Part shown: one piece after another, positions 23,651 through 36,300 of the stretch | Position numbering within the stretch: the first letter of the stretch is position 1 | Layout of the letters: every line of letters begins with the position of its first letter | Assembly (NCBI GenBank): GCA_018268695.1 | Contig: JAFDWD010000006.1 | Coordinates: 1-64,000, forward strand | Direction of reading: 5' to 3' | From: Actinomycetota bacterium | GTDB lineage: Bacteria; Actinomycetota; Thermoleophilia; Solirubrobacterales; 70-9 | Length of the DNA: 64,000 nucleotides | Made by a program: the position numbers and the translations under genes | Notes under the pieces: generated by a model | Told to the model about the DNA's origin: nothing | Seen by the model: the letters and a program-made list of their open reading frames with translations, nothing else | Database searches by the model: none

Positions 23651-24083
23651 TCAAATAATTATAATATTCAGCTAGTGCTTTCTCAACTTATATCGGCAGT
23701 TCGCTAGTGGAAATTCGGAGAAGCACCCATAGGAGGTTACGAAAATTAACGGACGGGTCCTCTAGAAATCACAATCTAGTGATACACAGGGAAACTTGAT
23801 GTTTGCTCTGATACACTCGGGAAGTATGGAAGCATTTGGAACCTCTTCAAAACTGCCTCCAGGTATAAAATTATGTTGATATAATTTATTGACCGTACGA
23901 TAGTGCTTGTCATGAAGAATTTTTACCACCTTTTGCGCAGCTGGGTCGCCGATAAAGTCCGGACCTCGCCGGCTGATAAATTTATTGCAGTTTCCAGGTC
24001 ATCTTCTATTTCTCAAAAATCAACGTGCTGATCGCACAAGGGTGATTATTTATTTCAAAAATCGATTTAAAGGGCGTGCCCAT
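23651..24083 (-). CDS. hypothetical protein whose frame changes mid-gene
   Basis: The C-terminal ~115 residues are convincingly coding: ISRRGPDFIGDPAAQKVV, KILHDKHYRTVNKLYQH, FPCVSLDCDFQRTRPLIF, ending LRKHQLNIIII before TGA 23651-23653. Upstream, DDLETAIN lies in another frame; the two meet at AAATTTA (complement of 23977-23983). The likely start at 24083 gives MGTPFKSIFEINNHP and needs a 26- or 32-nt intron to reach DDLETAIN. A single inserted A, or -1 slippage, would give DDLETAIN-(K/L)-FISRRG or similar. No family identified. Divergent from the next gene with 54 nt between starts. The 5' structure is uncertain. Confidence 0.5.
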
Positions 24084-24137
24084 CCGTAGTCGTAGCCCTT
24101 GCCCACGTCAAACCACAATTCATTAACATTTATTGCG

Positions 24138-25745
24138 ATGAATACGATCGCATTTAGGCTGGTTTTGTGCATTGTCGTCTTAGGATGCGTCATAGCACAA
24201 GTCGACCCAAATACAACTTCTCCCGTGTCAGTGGTGGCTACGCCAGTGCTACCCGATCGTTTCAAGGAGCGTAGCCTCAACTTGTACGTAAACCAGCTAG
24301 AAGTCATCCCATTGCCGGAGGACGTCGAGCAGGCGATGATCAGCGATAATGTATGCCGTTTCGTCCACAAGACTCCGTTGTTCAAGAAGGATACTGAGCA
24401 ACGCATAGACGCTGGCGCGCAATACAGCTCGGAGTCGGAGCTGCTGAATAGACTTCGGTCGGTGGAAGACTAGCGAACCGAAGCCCTGGTAATTGCAGGC
24501 GAGCACGCTTTTGTGTTGAGCAACACCACGTGGATGAGCGTGTACACAACGAAGGACCTCAAGCTGGCAGCAAGGTACGAGATCCCCGAGAGACACGCTG
24601 AATATTTTCCCTTTCGCTTCAATAACAACGTATTGTTCGCGGGGGAAGAGTCACTCATTATCTGCACTGCAGCCGCAAAGAGGGTCGTGCGCAAGCCCAA
24701 GCGCGACCCCGGCATTCCTCTGCAGATCAGTCCGAGCTACTTCATCATCATGTCAACGGCAGAAATCACGCTGTACGAATTCGATAGCATGACATCTACA
24801 GTCACGCTTGCGCAAAGCATCACCCATAACGTCATTAAGGCCCGCTTTCCTGCAGCAACCGACCTAATGTGGACAAAATGTAAGGTGTTCGATGCAGCGT
24901 TATACTGTCTGGACCAATCTAACGGGCTGTTCCAGTTCAACCCGGCAAACTTCCTTGACATCAAGCAGAGGAGCACTCGCAGAGGTTGCTTCGACTTTGT
25001 CAGGCCGGCTTCATAAAACGGCACGTTCCTTTTTCAGTGTCAGACCAACGGCGAAATTATGCTGTACGCCGAACCACCACTAACCAAAGCTCAGCCGTTG
25101 CAGCACTACATCCATCGGATGTAGAACATGCCGGTGCATCCCCATTACATCATCTACGTCCAGCGGTCGAAAGTGACGATCGTCAATAGAGCATACCCCG
25201 AGCAAGTAACCGTGATCAGCTACAACGAGCCGCTGATCGACCTCAGCTTTTAAGAGGAGCAAGTGCTCATCGAAGACAGCTAGCTGAATAGGAGGCGCAA
25301 CATCTACCGTAAGAACGTCCCAGCTCGAAAGTCAGCTAAACCGGATAATGCAACTGCCATAACTAACCAGACGCAAGCTGGAGTCTTCCTATACGCTCTG
25401 TTCAGGGATCGCATAGTCAGGTACGCCCTTGGCTTTGAAATGCCAAAGCTGGAGTGCCGAAGCGAGTCTCCTGTGTCCGTACGTTCAGAGATTAGATTGT
25501 TCACGACAACCGACGGGGAGAAAATTCTTCCGCTGAAGATTTCGGTAACAGCTACTCAACTAGCACCGCCCAATAAGAGTTTCCTGATGGTGGGATTGAT
25601 GATATGCGCTGCCATCCTGATCGTGTTCATCGGCGTCATCTACCATTACGAGCATCTCGAGGGGCGTCTTCACGCCATCTACCGCGACATCAAAATAAAG
25701 GAGGAAAAGAAGAAGGGATACAATACGGGGCAGGACCCAGTTTGA
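24138..25745 (+). CDS. type I membrane protein, unknown
   Basis: 535 residues, no intron. The N-terminal signal peptide is MNTIAFRLVLCIVVLGCV. A long luminal region follows with several beta-propeller-like strands (TLYEFDSMTSTVTLAQS; VFDAALYCLDQSNGLFQF; TIVNRAYPEQVTVISYN). Near the C-terminus is one membrane helix (SFLMVGLMICAAILIVFI) and a cytosolic tail ending EEKKKGYNTGQDPV. The topology would fit an ER or cell-surface receptor; a propeller ectodomain is only a guess. TAG/TAA are read as Gln at five places. Stop TGA 25743-25745. Confidence 0.77.
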
Positions 25746-25798
25746 TCTTTTGTGCATATTAACAGCCTTTGTACTGCTTATTTGTTTAGAAATGAGAA

Positions 25799-27313
25799 TC
25801 AACGAGAGATCAAATAGATGCCAAGGCCAAGCTCCATGGTTGAGAGTAACTGCCCAACTATGATAAGCTGACAGTGTTCTTGTTCGAGCTTCGAGGGTAG
25901 TACAAGAAGAATTAAACTAACGAGCGGACACACCAGATACCTAATTAGCATCAGCACGTAAATTGGAACTCGGTTGATGCAGTTCCTCACTGCCATCCAA
26001 AAGAACATGCCGATGGAGTATGCGAACGAAACGGTCGTGAGCAATCCGGTTGCACAGCCTCCCAAACAGGTTTTGCTTTTGCTCTTCACCAAGTAAAAGA
26101 TGAATGTTGCGACCCACAAGACCAAGTAGATAGCCACCGAGGGAGGCCAACTCACTCCCAAATGGATCAGGTTGGTGAGGCAGCTCATCAATCCCAGTAG
26201 CAGCATCGTCACCAGAGTTATCGAGGGCAGCCATTCATAACCAGGTTGGAGAGCATAATCGAGCAACCGTTTCATGTAGAGCCTGCCAACGATAATCTCG
26301 CCCACGGACATGATGTTCAGGATCAGCGTAGCGATAGAAAGAGGGGTCCAGTTGTAACCGTAATAACTGTGTAGCAAAGCGATTCCAATAATAGTGCCTG
26401 CCCACTTAAGTGCGAACTGAACGTAAAAGAAAACCTCACCCTTGTCAATCTCCTCAATCATTCCGAAGAGGCCCAGCTTCAGCAGAAGCCTCACTTTGCC
26501 ATCCTAAAATTGGGATTGATTTCTGATCAGTTGATAAAAACGAAAGCAAACGAAGTAGGCCAGTGCAATTTGAAAATAGCCGCCCAGGTTGAAGAGATAG
26601 ACCCAGGTGACTATAGGTACGGTCCAGCCAAATACGGCCAGTAACACCATCTTGAACCAGTACAGCGGGATTTTAAAGGATGCTTATGCGGCCTGTGAGG
26701 GTGCCTGTAGTACCCCCTCCTCGATACTTTTAGGTGGTTCGATTGCAATATTGGTACAGTCGCCGGTTTCGATCTCCCGTAAAATGCCGTGGGCTGTCCG
26801 GTTCAGCACAACTTCCCTTCTGCGTATTGGCTGTCGGCACTCGGGGCATTTGGGTGTTGCCGTTTGTTCGAGCAGGACTTTGATGCAGTTTTCGCAGTAG
26901 CAGTGCCTGTTGCTGCAGACGTCGAACGGTTTGCGATTCGTGGCGTTAAAATTCAGCAGGCAGATTGAGCACTGCATTTCGATGATATTTATAATCTTAT
27001 GTTTATTGTCGTATTCTTCTCCCACGCTTTCCAGCGCCGAGCTTTCATAGCATATATGACAGCAAGCTTGTGCTTTACGGACGCGTCTTAGACAAAATTA
27101 TAGCCAGAGTATAATGAATTCTTTCCATGTACCTCCATCGTATTGATCCTCCTCATTAATGCTCTTGTAACATCAATTGTATCGATAATCTTGCATTCCG
27201 TGCCTCTTCGTCGATTGTTTGCACTCTGCTGATTATTCTTCGACTGCAACAGCTTATATTTGGGAAATACTGACAGCGAGATAATGTCGATTCTGCATTG
27301 TCTAGTAGGACAT
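25799..27313 (-). CDS. RING-finger multispanning membrane E3 ligase
   Basis: 490 residues, two introns (27253-27274, 22 nt; 27152-27171, 20 nt). Exon 1 encodes MSYQTMQNRHYLA. A C3HC4 RING lies around residues 100-145: CSICLLNFN, CSNRHCYCENC, CPECRQPI. A TAA read as Gln links it to a C-terminal region with about eight hydrophobic helices (FKMVLLAVFGWTVPIVTW; FALKWAGTIIGIALLHSY; WPPSVAIYLVLWVATFIF). A RING ahead of polytopic helices suggests a membrane ubiquitin ligase, in the ER or endosomes. A second Cys cluster, ACCHICYE, precedes the RING by about 30 residues. Divergent with the next gene across 35 nt. Confidence 0.78.
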
Positions 27314-27348
27314 CGTATTATTAATAATTGGAAGATTACCACTCTTCT
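27314..27348. promoter_or_regulatory. 35-nt bidirectional start region
   Basis: Space between the RING-ligase ATG (minus, 27313) and the next plus-strand ATG (27349). It contains TATTATTAATAATTGG, the near-palindromic AT tract seen before many starts here. Positional inference only. Confidence 0.4.
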
Positions 27349-27714
27349 ATGTCGAAGAGGATCCAACCAAGACCCTAGTTTCTCCTCATGGACCTCCCCA
27401 ATCAGCACATACCGTTATTTGCCAACAACATCATCCGATGTCTAGAAACGTACCGCAAGAGCATCGACCATTATAACACCTCGATTTGCCAGAGGCAACT
27501 CAAAACAGTGGCTGACGAACAGCCCTCGACCAAAGCAGAAGAAGAAACCGTGCAGGTCTCGCAAGATCTACCGGCGTCAATACCACCGAAGAGCAGCGAA
27601 GGCAACCAATCGCAGGCCCGACTGAAAACCTCGCAATCCACTCGAAAACTGCGACGGAGCAGCACCAGCTGCAACTGGATCAGAATCAAGGGTATTACGT
27701 TCGCTGCGAAGTGA
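27349..27714 (+). CDS. small hypothetical protein
   Basis: 121 residues starting MSKRIQPRPQFLLMDLPN, with one TAG read as Gln. An N-terminal amphipathic part (IIRCLETYRKSIDHYNTS) precedes a low-complexity Ser/Gln/Lys-rich tail (KTSQSTRKLRRSSTSCN). Ends FAAK at TGA 27712-27714. An inner ATG at 27388 is an alternative start. No domain recognised. Confidence 0.6.
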
Positions 27715-27739
27715 TTTATACTGACTTCTATTCTATTCC

Positions 27740-28196
27740 ATGGATGTCAATGCTAAGATGTTCAGTCAGACGCGCGAACTCTTCCCGAGCAAGCGCGACT
27801 GCTCTTGTCAGGGAAGGTGTCAGCGACACAAGCCCTTCAGGGCAAACAGCCTAGCAGCCATCAAGTTTCTGATGCTGAGAGAGGAAGGCTAAACGTTCAA
27901 GAAGGCCATCGACTTCAGCACAAGGAGGTACTGTCGCTACGACAACTCCCAGCTGAAAGACGGAACTAGCGGTTTTCGCATCTTTAAGCGCAAGCAAGTA
28001 GCGATCATGCCCAACATAGAAAGACTGGAAGAGCACGATGTACGGTTGGGTACTCAACACCGAGCCGGAGGTGGTTTGTGCACTTCCTGATATCAACCAG
28101 ATCGTGAAGAACTGCGAAGCGCAAGACAAGCTTATTGAATCCATCATGAGGTCAGATGTGGAGGTTAAGGTGCCTGAGCTCACACCGTTCTACTGA
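27740..28196 (+). CDS. small Cys-containing hypothetical protein
   Basis: 144 residues. MDVNAKMFSQTRELFPSK is followed by a short Cys/His cluster (CSCQGRCQRHK) and ANSLAAIKFLMLREEG. A 22-nt intron (27998-28019) joins FRIFKRKQ to KDWKSTMYGWVLNTEPEV; without it the frame would stop at once. The C-terminus is helical (NQIVKNCEAQDKLIESIM). No family recognised. It begins 25 nt after the previous stop. Confidence 0.65.
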
Positions 28197-28229
28197 CGAC
28201 CATCTCTATCTTTTTGGAAACGATTAATA

Positions 28230-28730
28230 ATGTTTGAAAAAGACCTCAAGCCGTGGTTGCACAAAATCGATGGGCTTGATCGCATGAGGGACAACATGTA
28301 CCGAGAGGCTTTTTTGTACGAACAAGCTATGCTTCAGCACTGCAGGCAGCAAACCGAGAAAAGCAAATGTTAACCACGTCGCTAAGAACGAATAGAATTA
28401 CAAACGGCTCACGAAATACTTTAGCATCGCACGCAGCATCCAGCAGAATTGCGGATAGCGATTGAAGATCTTGTTGAGTTCGAAGAGGCTCAGTCAGACA
28501 TCGAACGGCGCCTCAATAGTCGCAAGCAAGAGCTGGAGCATCTGAAGGAGTAGCAAAGGGGACAGAACAAATGGAGGCCAGCTGACGTCAACATCCCTGA
28601 ACCAAAGATGGATTGGAGGACGACAAGAAAGCTGCGAGAACTACAGACACAGCGAAACAAGCTGCTGAATCATATGGAGGAAGAACGACGAAGAGTGAAC
28701 CCTCGGGGCCATCCCAAACGCCTATACTGA
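28230..28730 (+). CDS. coiled-coil hypothetical protein
   Basis: 166 residues, no intron. Charged and helical throughout (ELRIAIEDLVEFEEAQSD; RTTRKLRELQTQRNKLLN), with a Trp-containing middle (GQNKWRPADVNIPEPKMD) and C-terminal PRGHPKRLY. Size and make-up resemble small axonemal or basal-body proteins, but no family is identified. GATTAATA lies directly before the ATG. Tail-to-tail with the Rab gene, 18 nt apart. Confidence 0.65.
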
Positions 28731-28748
28731 TAGATCGCTTGCAGAAAG

Positions 28749-29447
<699 letters not shown>

Positions 29448-29529
29448 TGTGAAACAATAAGTATCGGATGCTCGACTTTTATAAGCGAAACAATGACGCA
29501 ACATCGACAACACAAAAGTAACAGCAATA

Positions 29530-30162
29530 TCAATTCGCTACCGAAGCGGCGATCTAATTCAAGGCGAGGGAGCTGCCCTGCTCCACCGACGTTTTCGATT
29601 GCGGCGGTACGGATAGATTGGTTGAGACGACCGTTTCTAACACTGGATTTGGCAGGGCTGACAGTCGCTTTGGTTTTTCTACGATAGTCATCTTCGTTGT
29701 CAGATCAAACTTTTTGATCCATTTCTTATCCGGAACCATTCTCCAGATGGCTCCGACAAAGATTAGCAGAAGCACTTGAAAGATTGCGCACCCCAGCAAC
29801 AATCCCGACTTCCAAAGCGGCTCGGAGTTGGCTTCTGGCGAACTTCCTCGCAGAACCAATACGACCCCCCGGACAACGATAGCTGCAATCAGCAGCGACG
29901 CGTTGATGACCAGTCCGATGAGGGTCTTGAACTTGATCATGAACAGATAAACGATAATCGAGGCAAGAACGAGCACGTCTGTAGCCAACGTGAGCTTGAC
30001 GTTGAGTTGTTCTAGGTTCGGAACTGCGTTCATGTAGCTGGTGACGAGACAGACGATTGCGATAAGGAGGCAAATGATATCTGCAACGAAGCAGCCCACC
30101 AGAACTGCGAGCAGGCGCTTCCGAAGCGAGCGTGGAGCTTCCTTGAGACAGAACATCGTCAT
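29530..30162 (-). CDS. four-helix membrane protein, unknown
   Basis: 210 residues with four predicted membrane helices (LLAVLVGCFVADIICLLI; ATDVLVLASIIVYLFMI; LIGLVINASLLIAAIVV; GCAIFQVLLLIFVGAIW), short loops and a cytosolic C-terminus (DKKWIKKFDLTTKMTIVE) rich in Ser and Pro. Tetraspan organisation without the tetraspanin Cys motif. ATG at 30162 (MTMFCLKEAPRSLRKR) is preceded by ACATTATTATTA; the open frame above it lacks that context. A TAG is read as Gln eight codons before the stop. Confidence 0.7.
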
Positions 30163-30259
30163 TAATAATAATGTTTGAAAGGATTCAAGCGATTCTTCAA
30201 ATAGTCGCGAAAGATTCTTTACTATTCTTCGCAGCAGCATGAGAAGTATTATTAAGCAA

Positions 30260-32385
30260 TCAGAGAGAGGTGGAGTTGTGGCGGTCACTTGCGATGTTCT
30301 TTGGTTTTGGCGCCTGTACCGCAGTCCAGCCGCTCGCCACCCAAACCATCAGTATGAGGTACAATACGAGCCCGCTGTACCACAGCCAGTTCTTGCAATC
30401 GTATTTCTTTCTCTCAGAGTGCTCGGTAGGCAAGCGCTCGGAAAGAAGAGAGCTTTAGGTTTTGAAGAAGTCTGGATCGGTGATGTAGTATTCTTAGTGG
30501 GTCTACGCAATTGGTTCTAGTCCTTCTTTGGAGAGTGTAGGCAGCAGAGTTGCTTTCGAGCTTGATGGGGACTGCAGGCTCTAAAGATGACTCTTTTGAT
30601 CGCGAATAATGGCGTGCCATTCATTGATTTCTGATTGAACCTGGAGGTTGACCAGATACTCGTACTCGTTGAGCTTGAGATGGAGTTGGCGAAGGTTTGC
30701 CTGCAGAAAACTATTGTCGTGCTGCAGCCTCTTGCACTGCTCCTATTCCTATTGACTCTCATATTGGCCGGCGTTGTCTGTGGTTCTTTCATTCGACGCC
30801 GATGCCGATTTTTAATTCAAGGTAACCGCTATCTTGTCATTGTCTTTCTTGATTCGATTCACTTCCGCCATTAAAAGATCGATAAGTGCCTGGTATTCTT
30901 CCTTTGATGCTTTTCTTGATTCTCCTTCGGCGAGTTCATTCGAAACGACTGATATGATATTTCGTTGTTTGACCAGTTCTGCTTCTAAACTCTTACAACT
31001 CTGATTGATAAACGACAGCTCCTCACGACACATCTCTACTTTGTTCTGTGCTTCTGCTACCATCCTGCCCTCGTCTTCCGACAGCGCTGATTTGCTCTTA
31101 GCTACAGCTTCAGTCTTGAGTTGATCTCCAATCTTTCGAGCTGCCTCGACATCCTTGGTAAATTGCGACTACTGCTGTCGCAGTTGTGCGAGCTCCTTGC
31201 GTTTATTGCTGTTCGTTTATCTTCTTCGTAGATAGCATATTTACGATGAGAAAGACGTTGGCCTGGTCCTTAGTATAAGCTGGATTTTTGACTCGTGCGA
31301 GCAGATCGACTGTTCAATGTCACGAAGAATTGCTTTGTACTATGTTTCTTTGATGGTGCGGTCGGACTCGAGACGGGTTTGCAACATATTGATCTTGAGG
31401 GCTAGATCATCACGGCTTTCGTTCGATTTTCGCATCTTAGGCAAAGGCAGAGATTGACGCATGAGCAACTCGCGTGGAGAGCTATCGTCCTCCAATGTCG
31501 ATGTTCTTTCGCGTGGGGTGTGCCTGCATATCCTTTTGCTTACATGTTCTGCCACTCGTTCTTCGCCTTCGCAGATATTCTACGGACATTCAGTTAATGC
31601 TAAGTCTTCTGCCTCATCATTCGAGCTGTCCTCAAGTTCAAGGATTTCCTCTGGAGAGCATCTTCCAGCTACATGAGTACTTTGGAATGGGATATTTGCA
31701 CGCGGGAGCTAGTTGAAGAGCCGCAATCACCTGGCGGACGCCTATTGCTCTTATAGGACTTTACCGAAGAGGTTGGACTGGTGTGACGACTGTGCTGCTT
31801 GACTTCCTTATTGGCATGTCTGTCCAAAAGAGTAAGGGAGCGAATGAGTTTCTGAACGGTAGATTCATCAAAGGCCAGTTGGAGCGTTTGCTGTTTGTGT
31901 TCCTCTTCGATCTGAACCTGCAGATCCTGTATGCGCAAGTTGTAGCGGTCCAGCTCGATATCGTATTGTCTCGTCTTTCTGCTGCTTCTATCCTTGATCA
32001 CCTTCAGGCGAAGGGAGAGCTTGGCGTGCAGCTCCTTGCTCTGTACAAGCTGCGAATTCAGTCTGACAACCTCTGATTATTGCTCTCGTAGCTGGTTGCA
32101 GACTCGCTCAAGCTGCTGGCACCTATTGAAGTATGCTTGCGATATCATAGCTTGATTGAACCCTTCGGCGGTCGGCGAAGTGAATTTAGGCGCTTCTGGA
32201 GGATTCTATCGGTGCTTGTCAGGCGTTCGATAGCCATGCATCCTAACTTGCATTGCTGACGGCATCTTCTGTTGAACGTGAGGCGGTGTATACAGCAGGT
32301 TGTCACCAGACACCTTTCCCTTAACAATCGGCTGCTGATGCCGGATATGACTCAACGGGGTGTGCTGATTGTCACTTCCAGACAT
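30260..32385 (-). CDS. tail-anchored coiled-coil protein
   Basis: 693 residues. Long heptad coiled coils (LRIQDLQVQIEEEHKQQT; EELSFINQSCKSLEAELV; LQANLRQLHLKLNEYEYL) end in one membrane helix (WLWYSGLVLYLILMVWVA) with a short tail, so it is probably tail-anchored. Two 22-nt introns at 31709-31730 and 31651-31672 are needed to keep frame; for the first, an alternative 22-nt intron ending at 31680 would leave a 7-nt exon. A 21-nt GT-AG stretch near 31,220-31,240 may be a further frame-neutral intron. Total coding length divides by three. Comparable proteins tether Golgi or nuclear membranes. ATG at 32385, just after CTATTATTAGTG. Confidence 0.7.
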
Positions 32386-32417
32386 CACTAATAATAGTTA
32401 GTTGGGTGCATATATCG

Positions 32418-33164
32418 TCACTTGTGCCGCTTCAAATAAGAACTGAAGGTGTCTCGGTCCTTCTGGCGCTCCGTCTCTATTGCCTTGCTGAACAGGTTGT
32501 ACTCGAAATTTTCTTTGTTTTCGGGTTCGTTCCAAGCTGGGACAGTCTTCCTATAGAGTTCGTTGGAGAAGTTTGTGGAGGTTATTGCTGGAGGCGGATT
32601 CAATAGATTCATCGTTCTGATGGTTTTGTAAAGGCGGGGACTCTTAATGACTACGGTCTGGCAGCTCGTCTGTTTGGACGGCTGTCGCTGCTTTGAAACT
32701 AGATTGACGTCGTTGGTCTCGCTGTATCGTTGACTTTGCTGTTTCTTCATTGGAACGGCATTGGCGATTGTTGCGACTTGAACCTGAGGGGACTGCGGCA
32801 CGTAGATTGGTAGAGGTGGTTGCTACTGCGGAGGTTCGGCTATTCCTCCAAACTTCCCTTCTCTTGGCGAGGAATCACCTCTGTCGTTGAGATTTAGCTT
32901 GAGGACTTTGTCACCAGTCTGGTTGTACTCGCAGGTGAGTTCCAGCGTCTTTCGGAATACATCCTCAGAATAGGAGGGCTTCTTTGCTCGCTGCTCCTAG
33001 TCGTTTTTCTTTTCCAGATGCCGGTTAAGTTCTTCAATATCCTCAAGAATGGAGAAGCGCTTCTTTTCTGGTGCGGGACTGTCCTCAACCTTACGGTTGC
33101 TATCGGACTCGCTGATGTCGAGTTTGACGTCAGACTCGGAACGGCTGTGGCTGCTCAATTGCAT
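32418..33164 (-). CDS. hypothetical protein, Ser/Gln-rich
   Basis: 248 residues, intron-free. The N-terminus MQLSSHSRSESDVKLDIS is acidic and Ser-rich, then a helical part (FSILEDIEELNRHLEKKN) and a low-complexity Pro/Gln region with basic patches (KQRQPSKQTSCQTVVIKS). The C-terminus is charged (ETERQKDRDTFSSYLKRH). TAG is read as Gln at two sites. A GTG or further-upstream start would run into the neighbouring promoter, so ATG 33164 is used. No domain recognised. Confidence 0.65.
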
Positions 33165-33338
33165 GGCGAGCGTTATGTTTAAATTAAGATGTCCAACAGC
33201 AAAGAAAATTGATCGGACTTTGTTCGAAAGTTCAAACAAAAAATGCCACATATGGACAACGAGAAAATATTTCGTAACGACCGAAGATATATCTCAGACA
33301 CTTTTGAGTATCGGTATAATGTCGGATTGTAATGTCAA

Positions 33339-36300
33339 ATGTCAAACCGAACAGTATTTGTTTTTGCTCTTTTCAGCCTCGTTCTTTCCTTCTGCCCATC
33401 GGGATGCTCATGCCAAAACGGATATACGTTCGAGTGTTCAGTTTGTCTCCAAATTTATCACCGAACATACAACTCTTCAACTTCCAATTGCGACTGCGGT
33501 AACTTATACATGGAAATGCGACCTCCTGGGGATCATTGCAGACCTGTTAACTGCTCAACGTACACTGTTCAGGGGTGTGTCAGCTGCAAAACGAACTGGT
33601 AACTCTACTACAATTCCAACTAAGACATTTCTGTATGCGTGTGCTCGGCCAACTACTAATACCGCAACGGAGATTGCGAATGCCTCTCTCGCACTCAGCC
33701 ACAAGCTTACTATGAGTCCATCGCAAAGAAGTACTGCAAAGTGTGTCCAGCGGGCTGCAACTGCAATTCTACTGGCTGTTTTTCATGTAATACAACCGTA
33801 AAAAGGACAGTAACGGCAGAAGCTAACATAATGCTGTGCGAATGCACAAGTCCTTACGTGGAGATCAAAGGAGTGTGTGGCGTTTACCCAGGATGCCAGG
33901 TTAACGGAGCTGTAATGACCTGCAATAGTTCAAGCTTAAGAGTGCAGGTTTCACTATCGACTTGGGTCTGCGCGACTCCGTATACTGATGTTGATGGGGT
34001 CTGCACGTGTCTGGACCCTTTACATCTCGACGCTTACTTACGCGACTCAACCTAAAAAATATGCGCTTGCAACTCAAAACTATACCCTACCCTGTACAAC
34101 GAGTATAAATAAGTGTGCACTGTTTGCCCGACCGGATGCCAATGCTCTAACTACGGATGCTATTCTTGCTTTAGTAGCGTTAATCGCTAGATTGTCGCGG
34201 CGGGATGTCCTTGTGCTTCCCCCTACGTCGAGCACTCCGGATTGTGTATTTGCTAAGAACCATACTACCTGCAAACAAGCAATACTTCAATGTCATGTGT
34301 GTGTCTGAGCGAAGCATATCCTGCCGAGTTCTACTATAACCCTGACCAGGCTACATGTAACGGATGCCCCAGCGGATGCACGTGTAACACAAGTGGATGC
34401 GCTCTATGCAACAATTCGACTCTTCGAGCAATCAATATCACAACAATCAACAGAACAGTGCACTATATATGTTCTGTTTGTCATTATAGCGCCATTCTAG
34501 TGAACAACCAGTGCGTGTGTCCGCCTTACTCGTACTTCTAGAATGAGACAGCTTCGTGCGTCTGCAATAGCACTCTCAACGTATACACGAATTTCAGCGA
34601 CAGCAGAAAATGTCTTCTGTGTCCAATCGATTGCAACTGCTCATCACAGTTAGGCTGCTTCAGCTGCAATTCGTCAGCAATGCGAACCATCCTGACAGAT
34701 GGGATCTATTTCACGTGCCCGTGCAATGAAGGCTTTTCCGATGTCTCTGGAGCAAGTTGCCAATGCACCTTTCCATATCGTCAAATCGATTTCAACGACA
34801 GTTCTTCTTGTGTTTGCAGCGATCCCTACGAGCTTGCCGACGGAAGGTGTCAATGTAAGTCCATTCTCAATTCCACTTTCTACTACTTCGACCTCTTTAA
34901 TAACTCATGTTTTGCGTGTCCAGCTGGTTGCATATGTGATTAGAACGGTTGCTCGAGCTGCGAGCCCAATGCTCTTCGCTTCATCATTCAGTACAAGCGT
35001 ATGAATATCTGTCCGTGTCTTCAATCTGCTTTCCTGACTAACGGTTCCTGCACGTATTGCTCATCAAACCACAAAGTCGTCAACGGCGAATGTGTGCTTT
35101 GTTCGACTTGCGCTTCTTGCGATGTGCTGGGCTGCTTGAGCTGTAACAATGACTCGACACTTGTCGACCACAAATGTGTGTGCAACAATTTTAACTTTAC
35201 GAATATCGAAGGAGTCTGCATGTGCGCCATCACAATGTATTATTAGAACTCGACTAATTCTTGTATTAGCTGTCCCAAAAATTGCCATATGTGTGGGCTC
35301 AGCAGCAGTGGACTGGTTAAGTGCATATCGTGTAGATCTGAAGTCAATCGTATGAATGCTCACGAGAATGGTTGTCCATGCATAACTGGATACAAGGAAC
35401 TCAGTCCAGTCGAGGAATTCTGCTGTCAGTTGAAGTGCAAGACATGCGATCAAAGCGGTTGCGTAACATGCGATGAATCCACAAATCGCCATCTTTAGGG
35501 GACTGACTGTGTCTGTAACAAGGGATATGTGGACATAGGAAACGGAATGTGTGGCTGTCCAAACAGAACCACATCTTATTCTGGCGTTTGTATAAACTGT
35601 CCCATTCATTGTAACGAGTGCGGTTACAACACGACGATCTCACAACTATACTGTTAAGACTGCAGAAAAAACGTCAACCGAGATGTTAATGACAATGCTT
35701 GCACCTGTCTGGATGGGTTCATGTAGGCAAGCATCGAGATCGCGTACTGCGTTCCAAATTATTGTGTCGGTTGGACGAGTGGAGGAGTTTGTACAACGTG
35801 CGGATAAACAAGAGTGCTTACGAATCAGGGAACTGCATGTGTGTGTCCCCCTAGCTTCTATGATACAGGTAACTTCGGAATATGCAAAAATTGCAGCGAG
35901 GCGATGTAAGGGTGTGTCTCTTGCGGTACCAATTCGTCTTGTCAACAGTGCAATCCCAATGGATACTCACTAACTTCAACCAGTAATGGGACCCTCTGTC
36001 GGAAAGAAACTGACCCTTCAAACTTGGTGGTCTCTCAATTCTGGAAGGGCATCTATATTCATGTTCGTCTAGGAGGTCAGAGTGCGAATTATAGCTTGCC
36101 TAAGAGCGTTTCGGCAGAGCTGTATTCCGTTTACACTTTTGCTCCTTAAACGCCAGCAACCCCCACCACCCTCACCGTTAGCAGCTTCTAAAAGCTCGGC
36201 AACGACGTATTAGAAGTGATCCTTGCGAATCCTGACGTTCATTTCGTCAATCAGCTCATTTACCTGAAATACACGATGATCAACTACACGCGACGCAGCC

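Noticed and set aside
33049..33801. 250-residue plus-strand ORF across the Cys-rich gene start
   Set aside because: It lies in a different frame that lacks the signal peptide and Cys modules.
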